Assembly: GCF_003065405.1 (NCBI RefSeq) | Contig: NZ_CP026947.1 | Span: forward strand, 992,001 to 1,056,000 | From: Corynebacterium yudongzhengii | GTDB lineage: Bacteria; Actinomycetota; Actinomycetes; Mycobacteriales; Mycobacteriaceae | Direction of reading: 5' to 3' | DNA: 64,000 nt | Part shown: positions 30,247 to 39,300 of the stretch, piece after piece | Numbering within the stretch: position 1 is the stretch's first letter | How the letters are laid out: the number at the start of each line of letters is the position of its first letter | Program-made: the position numbers and the translations under genes | The notes under the pieces: generated by a model | What the model was told of the DNA's origin: nothing | The model's input: the letters and a program-made list of their open reading frames with translations, nothing else | Databases searched by the model: none

Positions 30247-31553
30247 TGAGCAATTCTTTCGGATGGTCCGTCCACGGCGACGGGCACACGATTTCCCCCG
30301 GGGCCGTCGTCGCCCCCGACGAGCGGTTGAGCTGGCCGCGCACCGTCGGCATCGGCATGCAGCACGTGGTGGCCATGTTCGGCGCCACCCTGCTGGTGCC
30401 CACCCTCACCGGTTTCCCGGTGACCACCACGCTGTTGTTTTCCGGTCTCGGCACCATCATCTTCCTGCTGATCACCGCCAACCGCCTGCCCAGCTACCTC
30501 GGCTCCTCGTTTGCGTTCATCGCGCCGCTGTCCGCCTCCCAGGCTGAGGGCATCGGCGCCCAGCTCGGCGGCGTGCTGGTCACCGGCGCGGTGCTCACCC
30601 TCCTCGGAGTGATCGTGCACTTCGCCGGCCGGCGGGTGATCGACGCGGTCATGCCGCCGGCGGTGACCGGCGCTATCGTCGCGCTCATCGGGCTCAACCT
30701 AGCGCCGACCGCCACGGAGAACTTCTCCGCTCAACCGCTGGTGGCGCTGGTGACCCTCGGCTCCATCTTGGCGCTGACGGTGCTTAGCCACGGCATCATC
30801 TCGCGGCTGTCCATCCTGATCGGGGTGGTCATCGGCTGGCTTTTCGCGTGGGTGACCGGCGCGCTGCCGGAAGGTGCCGCGAAGACCATCGCCGAGGCCT
30901 CCTGGATTGGCCTGCCGCAGTTTCACGCTCCGCAGTTCCATCTCTCGGCGATTTTGGTCACCCTGCCGGTGCTCATCGTGCTGGTGGCCGAAAATATCGG
31001 CCACGTCAAGGCCGTCGGCGAGATGACCCGGCGTCCGGTGGATGATCTCGCCGGCCGAGCGCTCATCGGCGACGGCCTCGCCACGATGCTGGCGGGAAGC
31101 TCGGGTGGTTCGGGTACCACCACCTACGCCGAGAACATCGGCGTTATGGCGGCCACGCGCGTCTACTCGACGGCCGCCTACTGGGTGGCCGCCCTCTTCG
31201 CGATCGCGCTGGCCTTCGTGCCGAAATTCGGCGCGCTGGTGACCACCATCCCGGTCGGCGTTCTAGGAGGCGCGACCATGCTGCTCTACGGCATGATCGG
31301 CCTGCTCGGGGTGCGCATCTGGATGGATAACCACGTCGATTTCACGCACCCCGTCAACCTGGCGGCCGCGGCCGTAGCGCTCATTGCCGGCATCGGTAAC
31401 CTCACCCTGCCGGTCTTCGGCATCACCTTAGAGGGGATCGCCTGGGGTTCGGTGGGCATCCTCGTGGGATACCCGGTGCTCATGTGGGCCTACCACCACA
31501 TCGGGGAAGGCCGCTACACCACGAGCCTTAAGCGTCCAGATCAGACTCGATAA
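30246..31553 (+). CDS. uraA: Uracil/xanthine permease (UraA, NCS2 family)
   Basis: This is a proton-coupled nucleobase importer. The 435-residue product has about 12-14 membrane segments and NCS2 signatures: MQHVVAMFGATLLVPTLTGF (about residues 38-57) with the family's early Gln-His, VLVAENIGHVKAVGEMT (about 243-259) containing the substrate-binding Glu, and SGGSGTTTYAENIGVMAATRVYS (about 283-305). These resemble uracil permeases more than xanthine permeases, but substrate is inferred. Its 3' end overlaps that of convergent ptsH by 26 bp. Confidence 0.85.
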   Translation: MSNSFGWSVHGDGHTISPGAVVAPDERLSWPRTVGIGMQHVVAMFGATLLVPTLTGFPVTTTLLFSGLGTIIFLLITANRLPSYLGSSFAFIAPLSASQAEGIGAQLGGVLVTGAVLTLLGVIVHFAGRRVIDAVMPPAVTGAIVALIGLNLAPTATENFSAQPLVALVTLGSILALTVLSHGIISRLSILIGVVIGWLFAWVTGALPEGAAKTIAEASWIGLPQFHAPQFHLSAILVTLPVLIVLVAENIGHVKAVGEMTRRPVDDLAGRALIGDGLATMLAGSSGGSGTTTYAENIGVMAATRVYSTAAYWVAALFAIALAFVPKFGALVTTIPVGVLGGATMLLYGMIGLLGVRIWMDNHVDFTHPVNLAAAAVALIAGIGNLTLPVFGITLEGIAWGSVGILVGYPVLMWAYHHIGEGRYTTSLKRPDQTR

Positions 31554-31788
31554 GCCCGGCGATCTTCTCGACGGCCTCGGCGTTATCACTGGTGACGGTG
31601 ACCTCGTCGCCCTGCTCGGCACCCATCGCCATGATCATGAGCGAGGAGGCGGCGTCGGTCTCGTCGTCATCACCGGCGACGGTGAGGATGATGTCCTCGT
31701 CGTACTCGGCGGCAGCCTCGGCGACAACAGAGGCCGGGCGGGCGTGCAGTCCGACGGACGAACCAACCTTGACGGTCTTGGAAGCCAT
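31528..31788 (-). CDS. ptsH: Phosphocarrier protein HPr
   Basis: HPr receives phosphate from enzyme I and passes it to the sugar-specific EIIA domains. The 86-residue product has the active-site histidine in GLHARPAS (His15). Ser46-type regulation: the segment DAASSLMIMAMGA holds the conserved serine region, but actinobacteria commonly lack HPr kinase, so its use is unclear. AAGGA precedes the ATG. It lies downstream of ptsF on the minus strand with a 50-bp gap containing the palindrome TGTTCCGGAACA. Confidence 0.95.
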   Translation of the reverse strand: MASKTVKVGSSVGLHARPASVVAEAAAEYDEDIILTVAGDDDETDAASSLMIMAMGAEQGDEVTVTSDNAEAVEKIAGLIESDLDA

Positions 31789-31823
31789 GAGGAAAAGTCC
31801 TTTCTAATGGACGTGCGGAGTTG

Positions 31824-31835
31824 TGTTCCGGAACA
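31824..31835. promoter_or_regulatory. 12-bp palindrome between ptsF and ptsH
   Basis: TGTTCCGGAACA is a perfect palindrome located 36 bp before the ptsH ATG and 3 bp after the ptsF stop. It may be an operator or processing hairpin; no known regulator site is matched. Confidence 0.4.
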
Positions 31836-31838
31836 ATT

Positions 31839-33827
31839 CTAAGCATGCGCCGGGGCGGCGTCACTATCGAGTGCCTCCGCCGGCGTTTCCACCTTCTGCG
31901 GCCAGAACTGCTTGAGCAGAACCACCACGACGGCGGAGACCACCGCGCCCGCGGCGACTGCCAGCAGGAAGCCCCACCAGGGGTTGATGGCGAAGAGCAC
32001 GAACACACCGCCGTGCGGGGCGCGCGAGCCCACCTCGAGGGCCATGGACAGCGCGCCGGTGACTGCGCCCCCGGCCATCATCGACGGGATGACGCGGAAG
32101 GGATCGGCCGCGGCGAAAGGAATCGCGCCTTCGGAGATGAACGAGAGGCCCAGCAGCCACGCTGACTTGCCGTTTTCCTGCTCCGCCGGGGTAAACAGGT
32201 GCCGGCGCACAAAGGTCGCCAGCGACAGCGCGATCGGCGGCACCATGCCGGCGGCCATCACCGCGGCCATGATCATCATGGAGGCCTCGTCGCCGGTGGA
32301 CAGGCCGGCGGTGGCGAAGAGGTAGGCGGCCTTGTTGACCGGCCCGCCGAGGTCGAAGCACATCATCAACCCCACGATGATGCCCAGAAGCACCGCGGAG
32401 GTGCCCGTCATGGAGTTCAACCAGTCGGTGAGCCCGGTCATAAGTGCCTCGAGCGGGCGGCCCAGCAACAAAAACATGACTAGGCCCACGATCAGGGAGG
32501 TCAGCAACGGGATGATGACCACCGGCATGAGCGAGCCCACGATCCGGGGGACGCGCCAGTTGCCGATCCAGTAGGCCACCAACCCGGCGATGATGCCGGT
32601 GACCAGGCCACCGATGAACCCGGCGCCGACGAACACGGCCACCGCGCCACCGACGAAGCCCGGCGCGATGCCGGGTCTGCCCGCCAGGGAGAACGCGATA
32701 TAACCCGAGAGCGCCGGCACGATGAACTGCATGGCCAGCTGGCCGGTCGCGAACAACACCGCGCCGAGATGCAGCGGGAAGTTATCTAGGGAGAACGACG
32801 TCGCGGCCTGCTCCCACTCGTCGGCCACCTCGTAGCCGCCGACCAAAAAGCCGAACGCCTGCAGCAGGCCACCGGCGGCGACGAACGGGATCATGTAGGA
32901 CACACCCGTCATCACGGCCTGCTGGATGCGCTTCGGCCAGCTCTCGTGCTGCGCCCCGCCACCCGATTCCGCCTGCTCGGTGCGGCTTACGGTCACCCGC
33001 GGGGCGTCCGGGTTGTCGGCGGCGGCGAGGGCTTCGTCGAGAAGTGCGCCGGGCGCGTTGATGCCGCGATTGACGGGGGCTTGCACCACCGGCTTGCCGA
33101 CGAAACGCTCCTTGTTCCGCACCGCCACATCCACGGCGAAGATCACGGCGTCGGCGCGCTCGATGACCTCCTTAGCCAGCGGCTCGCCGCCCGAGGAGCC
33201 CTGCGGCTCGACGAAGAAGTCGATGTCCTCGCGCTTGTCGGCCTCCTGCGTCAGCGCGTCGGCCGACATGTAGGTGTGCGCGATACCCGTCGCACACGCG
33301 GTGACGGCGACGACGGTCTTCTTCTCCGGCGCGCTCACGGCGGGCTGAGCGGCTGTGGCCTTGGTGGCCTTCGTGGCGCCGAGCACCTCGTCGACGGCGG
33401 CGACGATAGCACCCGGGGTACTCGCCGCCCGCAGCTTCTCGAGGAAATCCCCCTTGACCAGCGCCCGTGCCAGCTTCGAGAGGATCTTGAGGTGGGCCTT
33501 GCCGCCACCTTCCGGGGCAGCGATGAGAAAGACCAGCTCGGCGTCGCCATCGGGGCCGGAGAAATCGACGCCGCGGCTGAGGCGTGCGAACGCCAGTGTG
33601 GGCTTATCGACGGCCGCGCTCCGACAATGCGGGATCGCGACTTTCCCCGGCACCCCCGTGCCGGCGGAGGCCTCGCGGGCCTGGGCGGCCGCGGCGAGCG
33701 CCTCGGGGTCGTCAGAGCGGCCGGCGTCGGCGACCACCTGGGCGAGCGACGAGATGACCTCGTCGGTTGTGTGCCCTAAATCAGCGTCGAGGACGACGAG
33801 GTCCTCGGTGAGAATCTTGTCAGACAT
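31839..33827 (-). CDS. ptsF: PTS fructose transporter subunit EIIABC
   Basis: This is the fructose permease, phosphorylating fructose to fructose-1-phosphate during uptake. The 662-residue product carries EIIA at the N-terminus (about 1-150, active His in AIPHCR near residue 67), EIIB in the middle (about 170-270, phospho-Cys in VVAVTACATGIAHTYM), and a C-terminal EIIC of eight to ten membrane segments (about 310-650). A, B and C fused in one chain is the corynebacterial arrangement. It follows fruK with a 52-bp overlap and precedes ptsH. Confidence 0.95.
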   Translation of the reverse strand: MSDKILTEDLVVLDADLGHTTDEVISSLAQVVADAGRSDDPEALAAAAQAREASAGTGVPGKVAIPHCRSAAVDKPTLAFARLSRGVDFSGPDGDAELVFLIAAPEGGGKAHLKILSKLARALVKGDFLEKLRAASTPGAIVAAVDEVLGATKATKATAAQPAVSAPEKKTVVAVTACATGIAHTYMSADALTQEADKREDIDFFVEPQGSSGGEPLAKEVIERADAVIFAVDVAVRNKERFVGKPVVQAPVNRGINAPGALLDEALAAADNPDAPRVTVSRTEQAESGGGAQHESWPKRIQQAVMTGVSYMIPFVAAGGLLQAFGFLVGGYEVADEWEQAATSFSLDNFPLHLGAVLFATGQLAMQFIVPALSGYIAFSLAGRPGIAPGFVGGAVAVFVGAGFIGGLVTGIIAGLVAYWIGNWRVPRIVGSLMPVVIIPLLTSLIVGLVMFLLLGRPLEALMTGLTDWLNSMTGTSAVLLGIIVGLMMCFDLGGPVNKAAYLFATAGLSTGDEASMMIMAAVMAAGMVPPIALSLATFVRRHLFTPAEQENGKSAWLLGLSFISEGAIPFAAADPFRVIPSMMAGGAVTGALSMALEVGSRAPHGGVFVLFAINPWWGFLLAVAAGAVVSAVVVVLLKQFWPQKVETPAEALDSDAAPAHA

Positions 33828-34789
33828 ATCAGTTCCGTTACTTTCGGAGAAATCAGGTCTACGTCACTCGGTCGGGGAGTCGTGGTGCCGGGCAGTCCGG
33901 CCGCGGCGGTGCCGTACGCGACGGCGCGGCGCAGGCGCTCGGGGGGCTGGTCGCCGTCGGCACGCCCCATGAGGTAGCCGGCGAGCGAAGCGTCACCCGC
34001 GCCGACCGTCGAGCGCACCGTGGTCGCCGGGGCAGACGCCTGCCAGATACCCGCGGCGGTGGCCAGCACCGCGCCTGCCGCGCCGAGGGTGACCACGACG
34101 TCGTCGATACCCCGGGCCACCAGCTCGCGGGCGGCCTGGGCCACGGGGGTGTAGTCGCCGGCGTCCGCGGAGCGCTCCAGCTCGGCGCCGTCGATGCCGA
34201 GTAGCTGGCCGAGCTCGTAGCCGTTCGGCTTGATCACCGTGGGCGCGGACTCGGCGAGGTTCTTAGCGAGTACGCGGATCGGCTCATCCGAGGTGTCGAT
34301 AGCCACCGGCAGCTCGGGGTTTTGCTCACGCAAGGTCTTCAGCAGGTCGACGTAGAAATCCGCAGGCACGCCCGGCGGGAGGGAACCGGCGAGCACCACC
34401 ATGTCTGCCTTGTCGGCGTGCTGGGTGGTGAGATCCATGAGTGCCTGGAACTCCTGCGTGCTTAAGTGCGCGCCGGGCCCGTTGATCTTGGTGGTGCGCC
34501 CGCCGGCCTCCGTGACGGTGAAGTTGGTGCGCACCCGATCGGTGGTGGTGACCACGTCGTGGTGCAGCCCGGTCTCGGCGGTAAGGGTGAGGAAGGGATC
34601 GTCGATCGCCGCGGGAAACAGTGCTGTGGTTTTACGCCCGGTGAGGTGGAGGGCGTGGGCGACGTTGATGCCTTTGCCGCCGGCGGTGCGGCTGACGGCC
34701 TCGGCGCGGTGGACCTCGCCGGGGACGAGTGTGGTCGACATGTCCAGCGTCACGTCGATGCTGGGGTTGGGGGTCAGTGTGAGAATCAC
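33776..34789 (-). CDS. fruK: 1-phosphofructokinase
   Basis: FruK phosphorylates fructose-1-phosphate to fructose-1,6-bisphosphate, the next step after EII-fructose. The 337-residue product is a PfkB-family kinase with ILTLTPNPSIDVTLD at the start, the signature AGGKGINVA (about residues 36-44) and the anion-hole and catalytic Asp in STVGAGDASLAGY (about 264-276). It is slightly longer than typical, with about 25 extra C-terminal residues that run over the ptsF start by 52 bp; the tail looks unrelated to the family. GTG start with GGAGG upstream. Confidence 0.93.
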   Translation of the reverse strand: MILTLTPNPSIDVTLDMSTTLVPGEVHRAEAVSRTAGGKGINVAHALHLTGRKTTALFPAAIDDPFLTLTAETGLHHDVVTTTDRVRTNFTVTEAGGRTTKINGPGAHLSTQEFQALMDLTTQHADKADMVVLAGSLPPGVPADFYVDLLKTLREQNPELPVAIDTSDEPIRVLAKNLAESAPTVIKPNGYELGQLLGIDGAELERSADAGDYTPVAQAARELVARGIDDVVVTLGAAGAVLATAAGIWQASAPATTVRSTVGAGDASLAGYLMGRADGDQPPERLRRAVAYGTAAAGLPGTTTPRPSDVDLISPKVTELICLTRFSPRTSSSSTLI

Positions 34790-34806
34790 GGGACGCCTCC
34801 GTGCGT

Positions 34807-34910
34807 TATGTAGTGGGTCTCACTTCCCATCATTGTGGTTTTATGTCCGAATGTCAATGCCGGAAATGTCCGAACGGTTTTGATTCTGTTTGCTGGGTAG
34901 ACTGGGGCAG
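34807..34910. promoter_or_regulatory. Divergent fruK/ptsI control region with ATGTCCGAA direct repeats
   Basis: TACATA (34807-34812, minus strand) is a likely fruK -10 and TAGACT (34898-34903) a likely ptsI -10. Between them ATGTCCGAA occurs at 34843-34851 and again at 34866-34874, with a third ATGTC at 34851. DeoR-family sugar regulators (FruR, SugR) bind short direct repeats of this kind, so an operator is probable. Confidence 0.55.
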
Positions 34911-34944
34911 AGAGAATCTGTGTACCGCGACAGAAAGGCACACC

Positions 34945-36618
34945 GTGACCAACGACAGCATTCAGGGCACCGGCGTGGTGCCGGGAGTCGCCTACGCACC
35001 TGCGGTCTGGGTCCGCCCGCGCCCCGAGCTCCCGGAGGCGGGCGAGCCCATTGCCGAGGATGCCATCGACGCCGAATACGCCCGCTTCGAAAAGGCCGCC
35101 GACACCGTGGCCGAGCGCCTCGGAGCCCGGGCACAGGAGGCGGTCGGGGAGGCTGGTGAAGTCCTGAAGGCCACCGTCGGCATGGTGCGCGACCGCGGCT
35201 GGCGCAAGGCGGTGAAGAAGAACGTCCGCTCGCTGCAGCGCGCGGAGTTCGCCGTGGTCAACGCGACTGACAAGTTCATCGACATGTTCGAAAAGGCTGG
35301 CGGCCTCATGCTCGAGCGCACGACTGACTTGAAGGACGTGCGCGACCGCGTCATCGCTGAGCTCCGTGGGGAAGAAGAACCCGGCCTGCCCAATGCCCAC
35401 GAGCCCAGCGTGCTCTTTGCCGACGACCTCGCCCCGGCCGACACCGCGGGCTTGGATACCGAGATCTTCACCGCACTGGTTACCGAGCTGGGTGGGCCCA
35501 CCAGCCACACCGCGATCATCGCCCGGCAACTCGGCGTGCCCTGCGTCGTGGCCACCGGCACCAGCCTGCGCGACATCCCGAGCGGGGAGAAGGTCCTAGT
35601 CGACGGCGCCTCCGGCACCATCTCCCGTGACGTCGACGAAGCTAAGGCCCGCGCCGCGGTGGCGGAATCCGCCGAGCGCGAGAAGCTTATCGCGCAGTGG
35701 GAGGGTCCGGCCGCCACCCGCGACGGACACCGGATGCAGCTGCTGGCCAACGTCGCGGATCCGAAGGCGGCCCGCGCCTCCGCCAAGAGTCAGGCCGAGG
35801 GGGTGGGTCTCTATCGCACCGAGCTGAACTTCCTCTCGGCGGCGAAGGAGCCGGCGGTCGACGAGCAGGCGGAGATCTACCGGCAGGTCTTTGAGGCTTT
35901 CGGTGACCGCAAGGTGGTCGTGCGTACGCTTGACGCGGGCTCGGACAAGCCGATCGCCTATGCCACGCTGCAGGAGGAGGAAAACCCGGCGTTGGGTGTG
36001 CGCGGTTTGCGCATCGCCCGCAACAACGAGGGCCTGATGACGCGGCAGCTCGACGCGATCGCCCAGGCCGCCGAGAGCCGCCCCGAGGGGGCGCAGACGT
36101 GGGTGATGGCGCCGATGGTCGCCACCCGCAAGGAGGCGACCTGGTTCGCCGGGCTCTGCCGCGAGCGAGGCCTGACCGCCGGCGCGATGATCGAGGTTCC
36201 CGCCGCCGCGCTGCTGGCGGATACGATCATGCCGGAGCTGGACTTCGTCTCGATCGGGACGAACGATCTGACCCAGTACGCGATGGCCGCGGACCGGCTC
36301 TCGCCACAGCTGGCCTACCTCACTGACCCGTGGCAGCCGGCGGTGTTGCGCCTGATTCAGATGACCTGCGAGGCGGGCAAGCGTCACGACGTCCCCGTCG
36401 GCGTCTGTGGCGAAGCCGCCGCCGATCCGTGGCTGGCGTGCGTGCTCACGGGCCTGGGGGTCTCGTCGCTGTCGGCGGCGGCGAATGCGCTGCCGGCGGT
36501 CGGCGCCCAGCTGGCTGAGTTGGATCTCGACGACTGCCGCGCGATGGCCGAGGCCGCCCTGTCGGCGGCGGGGGCTACGGAGTCCCGCGAGCAGGCGCTG
36601 GCGGCTATCGGGCGATAA
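34945..36618 (+). CDS. ptsI: PTS enzyme I (phosphoenolpyruvate--protein phosphotransferase)
   Basis: Enzyme I takes phosphate from PEP and gives it to HPr, feeding all PTS sugars. The 557-residue product has the phosphohistidine motif GGPTSHTAIIAR (His at about residue 192), an HPr-binding helical domain in the first 140 residues, and the PEP-binding barrel with GVGLYRTELNFL, DAGSDKP, NPALGVRGLRI and FVSIGTNDLTQYAMAADR (about 435-452). The GTG at 34945 is chosen because AGAAAGG precedes it and an HPr-binding start follows; upstream in-frame codons lie in the promoter. It ends 14 bp inside convergent fruR. Confidence 0.96.
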   Translation: MTNDSIQGTGVVPGVAYAPAVWVRPRPELPEAGEPIAEDAIDAEYARFEKAADTVAERLGARAQEAVGEAGEVLKATVGMVRDRGWRKAVKKNVRSLQRAEFAVVNATDKFIDMFEKAGGLMLERTTDLKDVRDRVIAELRGEEEPGLPNAHEPSVLFADDLAPADTAGLDTEIFTALVTELGGPTSHTAIIARQLGVPCVVATGTSLRDIPSGEKVLVDGASGTISRDVDEAKARAAVAESAEREKLIAQWEGPAATRDGHRMQLLANVADPKAARASAKSQAEGVGLYRTELNFLSAAKEPAVDEQAEIYRQVFEAFGDRKVVVRTLDAGSDKPIAYATLQEEENPALGVRGLRIARNNEGLMTRQLDAIAQAAESRPEGAQTWVMAPMVATRKEATWFAGLCRERGLTAGAMIEVPAAALLADTIMPELDFVSIGTNDLTQYAMAADRLSPQLAYLTDPWQPAVLRLIQMTCEAGKRHDVPVGVCGEAAADPWLACVLTGLGVSSLSAAANALPAVGAQLAELDLDDCRAMAEAALSAAGATESREQALAAIGR

Positions 36619-37384
36619 CGACGTCGACCTCGCGGTCACGCAGGGCCGCGACGAAGGACTCTGGCGCCCGGTCGTCGGTGATCACGACGTCGATGTCGTT
36701 AGTATCGGCGAAGCTCACCAGAAAGTCGTTGCCGAGCTTCGTCGAGTCGCACAACACCACGACCTTGTGCGCGTTGGTGACCATGGCGGATTTCACGGCG
36801 GCCTCCTGGGAGTCCGCGGTGGACAGGCCATGATCCAGCGTGAGGGCGTTGGTGCCGATGAACGCGACGTCAGCGCGCATCAGCGCCAGGGTGCGCAGCG
36901 CGGTGGCCCCGACGACGGCCTGGGTGATGGCGCGCACGGTACCCCCGAGCAGTTGCACGTCAGGGGCGTTGTGGGAGGCCAGTTTGAGCGCGGCCGGCAG
37001 CGAGTTGGTCACGATTGACCAGCGGGCCCGCTGGGCGCGCTCGGCGATGAGCTCCGCGAACGCGTTGATAGTGGTGCCGGCGTCTAAGAACAGGGCGCCG
37101 TCTGCCTCGGGGAGGTACTCGGTGGCCGCGCGGGCGATGGCGAGCTTCGCCGCCTGCGCCGAGCGCGAGCGGGTATCGAGGGAGGACTCAGTGGTCTGGA
37201 AAGACTGACTGGCCACCGCTCCGCCGTGGACGCGGTGGACAACTCCCTCGCGGTCGAGCACGGCGAGGTCACGTCGGATGGTCTCCGCCGTGACGTCGAA
37301 ACGATCGGCGAGGTCAGTGACGTTGACGCGACCTTCGACGGCGGTCAGCGAAGCGATCTGCCGGCGACGTTCCTCTGCGTACAT
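36605..37384 (-). CDS. fruR: DeoR-family transcriptional regulator (FruR-like)
   Basis: This 259-residue protein probably represses the fructose and general PTS genes. The N-terminal winged helix (about residues 1-58) has RRQIASLTAVEGRVNVTDLADRFDVTAETIRRDLAVLDREG, the DeoR signature. The C-terminal sensor domain has DAGTT (about 101), TNSLPAA and GTNALTLDHGLSTADSQEAAVK, the sugar-phosphate pocket. In C. glutamicum, from memory, fruR lies directly before fruK; here ptsI separates them. The symbol is by context, since SugR is a close paralogue. Confidence 0.8.
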   Translation of the reverse strand: MYAEERRRQIASLTAVEGRVNVTDLADRFDVTAETIRRDLAVLDREGVVHRVHGGAVASQSFQTTESSLDTRSRSAQAAKLAIARAATEYLPEADGALFLDAGTTINAFAELIAERAQRARWSIVTNSLPAALKLASHNAPDVQLLGGTVRAITQAVVGATALRTLALMRADVAFIGTNALTLDHGLSTADSQEAAVKSAMVTNAHKVVVLCDSTKLGNDFLVSFADTNDIDVVITDDRAPESFVAALRDREVDVVIAR

Positions 37385-37510
37385 GTCACCCTCTTTCGTT
37401 AGGATCTGTGGGACTAGACCCAGTGTGCACGAAATCGGGCAGTGGGGGTGTCCGATTACCCCCGATCAGCCAGGAAACGTGTGGCTTTAGAGGACGTTCT
37501 TAGAGCCGGC

Positions 37511-38206
37511 TTAGAGCCGGCGGAAGACCGACACCACCTTGCCGAGGATCTCGGCCTCGTCGCCCGGGATCGGATCGAACTCGTCATTGTGGGGCAGAAG
37601 CCACACGCCCGTGGAGTCGCGGTGGAGCTCCTTAACGGTGGCTTCGCCATCGAGCATCGCGGCGACGAACTCGCCTTCCTCCGCTACCGGCTGGGCGCGA
37701 ACGACCACCCAGTCACCGTCCATGATGCCGGCGAGCTTCATCGAGTCCCCAATGACCTTGAGCATGTAGAGCTCGCCGTCACCGACGATCTCCTGCGGCA
37801 TGGGGAAGTAGCTGTCCACTTCTTGCTCGGCCAGGATCGGCGAGCCGGCCGCGATACGGCCAACGACGGGGATGTAGCTCGGCGCGGAGGCCTGCTCACC
37901 GTTCGGGGCGGTCGCGGGCTTCGACGCCGGCGCCTCGCGTTCATCGCTTAGGTGCCGGATATCGACGGCGCGTGGCTTGTTGGGGTCGCGCCGCAAAAAG
38001 CCTTTCTTCTCGAGCTCGTTGAGCTGGTAGGCCACCGAGGAGGTGGAGGTGAGGCCGGCGGCGTCGCCGATCTCTCGGATGCTGGGGGCGTAGCCGCGCA
38101 GCACCACCGCGTCCTGGATGACCTCCAGGATGCGGCGCTGGCGGGGCGAAAGGGTGGACATGTCTGGTTTGCCGCGCTGGGGGCGGCTCTTCTTGGATGC
38201 AGCCAT
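37511..38206 (-). CDS. lexA: SOS repressor LexA
   Basis: LexA represses DNA-damage genes until RecA filaments stimulate its self-cleavage. The 231-residue product has an N-terminal winged helix (about 20-90) with [34 protein letters not shown], the cleavage site Ala-Gly in GRIAAGSP (about residues 114-121), the nucleophile in IGDSM (Ser about 152) and the Lys of the dyad in EATVKELH (about 190). The extra 15-residue basic N-terminus is usual for corynebacteria. GAGGAG precedes the ATG. Autoregulation is expected from SOS boxes in the lexA-divS intergenic region. Confidence 0.96.
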   Translation of the reverse strand: MAASKKSRPQRGKPDMSTLSPRQRRILEVIQDAVVLRGYAPSIREIGDAAGLTSTSSVAYQLNELEKKGFLRRDPNKPRAVDIRHLSDEREAPASKPATAPNGEQASAPSYIPVVGRIAAGSPILAEQEVDSYFPMPQEIVGDGELYMLKVIGDSMKLAGIMDGDWVVVRAQPVAEEGEFVAAMLDGEATVKELHRDSTGVWLLPHNDEFDPIPGDEAEILGKVVSVFRRL

Positions 38207-38260
38207 TTGGACTCCTCGTCGCTGGGATCGTTACCTACTGTCTATCACGAAACCGCCTTT

Positions 38261-38349
38261 ATGTTCGAGACATTGTGGCCAAGTGTGGACAGATTTTCGA
38301 ACGCCTGCTATCTTTCGAACGTGTAAACGATAATCGAACATACAATCGC
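38261..38349. promoter_or_regulatory. LexA operator cluster between lexA and divS
   Basis: Four CGAAC-type half-sites occur in 90 bp. The best full boxes are TCGAACGTGTAAACGA (38315-38330) and TCGAACATACAATCGC (38334-38349), against the consensus TCGAAC-N4-GTTCGA; others start at 38298 and, inverted, near 38263. A TACAAT -10 box for divS (38341-38346) lies inside the second box, so LexA binding would block divS transcription directly. Confidence 0.7.
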
Positions 38350-38420
38350 ATTGATGAATGTGGTGTCCGCTGGCTTCGATAGTCTGCCGGCGAACCACAA
38401 CGAAAGGAAAGGCGAGAACC

Positions 38421-38765
38421 ATGAACTCCCAGACCACGGCGTATCGTACCCGTACTGTGTGTCCCTCTCCGGCAGCCTCTGCCTCGGTGTGGGATGCGGA
38501 CGTTACCGCGGCTGTCCCCAGCCGTGGACGACATGTTCGGACACTGAGTAGGAGACTGGCAAACCCGCAGGTTACCGCCCAGTCGCCTTCGCAGGTCGCA
38601 GAGCGGGATCGCTTCGAACAACGGCGCGAAATTGGTCGCGGAATGCTGCTCGGCACCGTTTGTGGATTTGTACTGGTGGTCGGCTCTGTTCTCGGTTTCC
38701 AGCAGGGGGAGGCGCCGGTGTCCCAGCAGACGGCCGAGACCTTGATTGCGGTCAGTGGGCACTAA
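38421..38765 (+). CDS. divS: SOS-induced cell division suppressor DivS-like protein
   Basis: This 114-residue protein occupies the position of C. glutamicum divS: divergent from lexA and followed by nrdR. Like DivS it is small, has one membrane segment (about residues 76-98, MLLGTVCGFVLVVGSVLGF) and a basic cytoplasmic N-terminus, with a short C-terminal part outside. No LysM domain is present, unlike Bacillus YneA. Sequence identity with DivS is not evident to me, so the call rests on topology, position and the SOS boxes. The ATG at 38421 has a GAAAGGAAAGG leader upstream. Confidence 0.7.
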   Translation: MNSQTTAYRTRTVCPSPAASASVWDADVTAAVPSRGRHVRTLSRRLANPQVTAQSPSQVAERDRFEQRREIGRGMLLGTVCGFVLVVGSVLGFQQGEAPVSQQTAETLIAVSGH

Positions 38766-38815
38766 ACTCAGGTATCGCACCATGTGAGTGACCGATACCG
38801 AGGAGGCTGTTCGCC

Positions 38816-39274
38816 GTGTACTGCCCTTTCTGCCATAACGAACAGTCCCGGGTCATTGATTCCCGTGTGATCGATGCCGGCACCTCCACTCGCCGGCGCC
38901 GGGAATGTAGCAGCTGCCACGGCCGTTTCACCACGATAGAGAAGGCCGTGCTGCTCGTAGTGAAGCGTAATGGCATCACCGAACCCTTTAGCCGCGAAAA
39001 GCTGATTATGGGCGTGCGCCGCGCGTGCCAGGGCCGAGATGTGCCCGATGACGCGCTGAAGAAACTCGCCCAGGAGGTTGAGGAGACCGTGCGCGGCCAG
39101 GGAAGCTCCCAAGTCGACGCCAACGACATTGGCCTCGCTGTGCTGGAGCCCCTCCTCGAACTCGACGAAGTCGCCTACTTGCGCTTCGCCTCTGTGTACA
39201 AGTCTTTCGAAAGCGCGGAAGACTTCGAATCCGAGATCCGCTTGATGCGTCGCCGCAACCGAAGTCAGGTGTAA
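38816..39274 (+). CDS. nrdR: Transcriptional repressor NrdR
   Basis: NrdR senses ATP and dATP and represses ribonucleotide reductase genes. The 152-residue product begins with a zinc ribbon: [17 protein letters not shown] and, at about residues 31-35, [10 protein letters not shown], giving four cysteines. An ATP-cone domain follows (about 46-136) with [16 protein letters not shown]. The GTG start is standard for corynebacterial nrdR. It lies 50 bp after divS and 26 bp before the first palindrome of the repeat array. Length matches the family. Confidence 0.96.
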   Translation: MYCPFCHNEQSRVIDSRVIDAGTSTRRRRECSSCHGRFTTIEKAVLLVVKRNGITEPFSREKLIMGVRRACQGRDVPDDALKKLAQEVEETVRGQGSSQVDANDIGLAVLEPLLELDEVAYLRFASVYKSFESAEDFESEIRLMRRRNRSQV

Positions 39275-39300
39275 AGGTTGTGGCGGGTTATCCGTTGGGA

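Noticed and set aside
37445..37464. Terminator hairpin GGGGGT/ACCCCC between fruR and lexA
   Set aside because: The stem is good but no T-tract follows on either strand, and it lies upstream of fruR, so its role is unclear.
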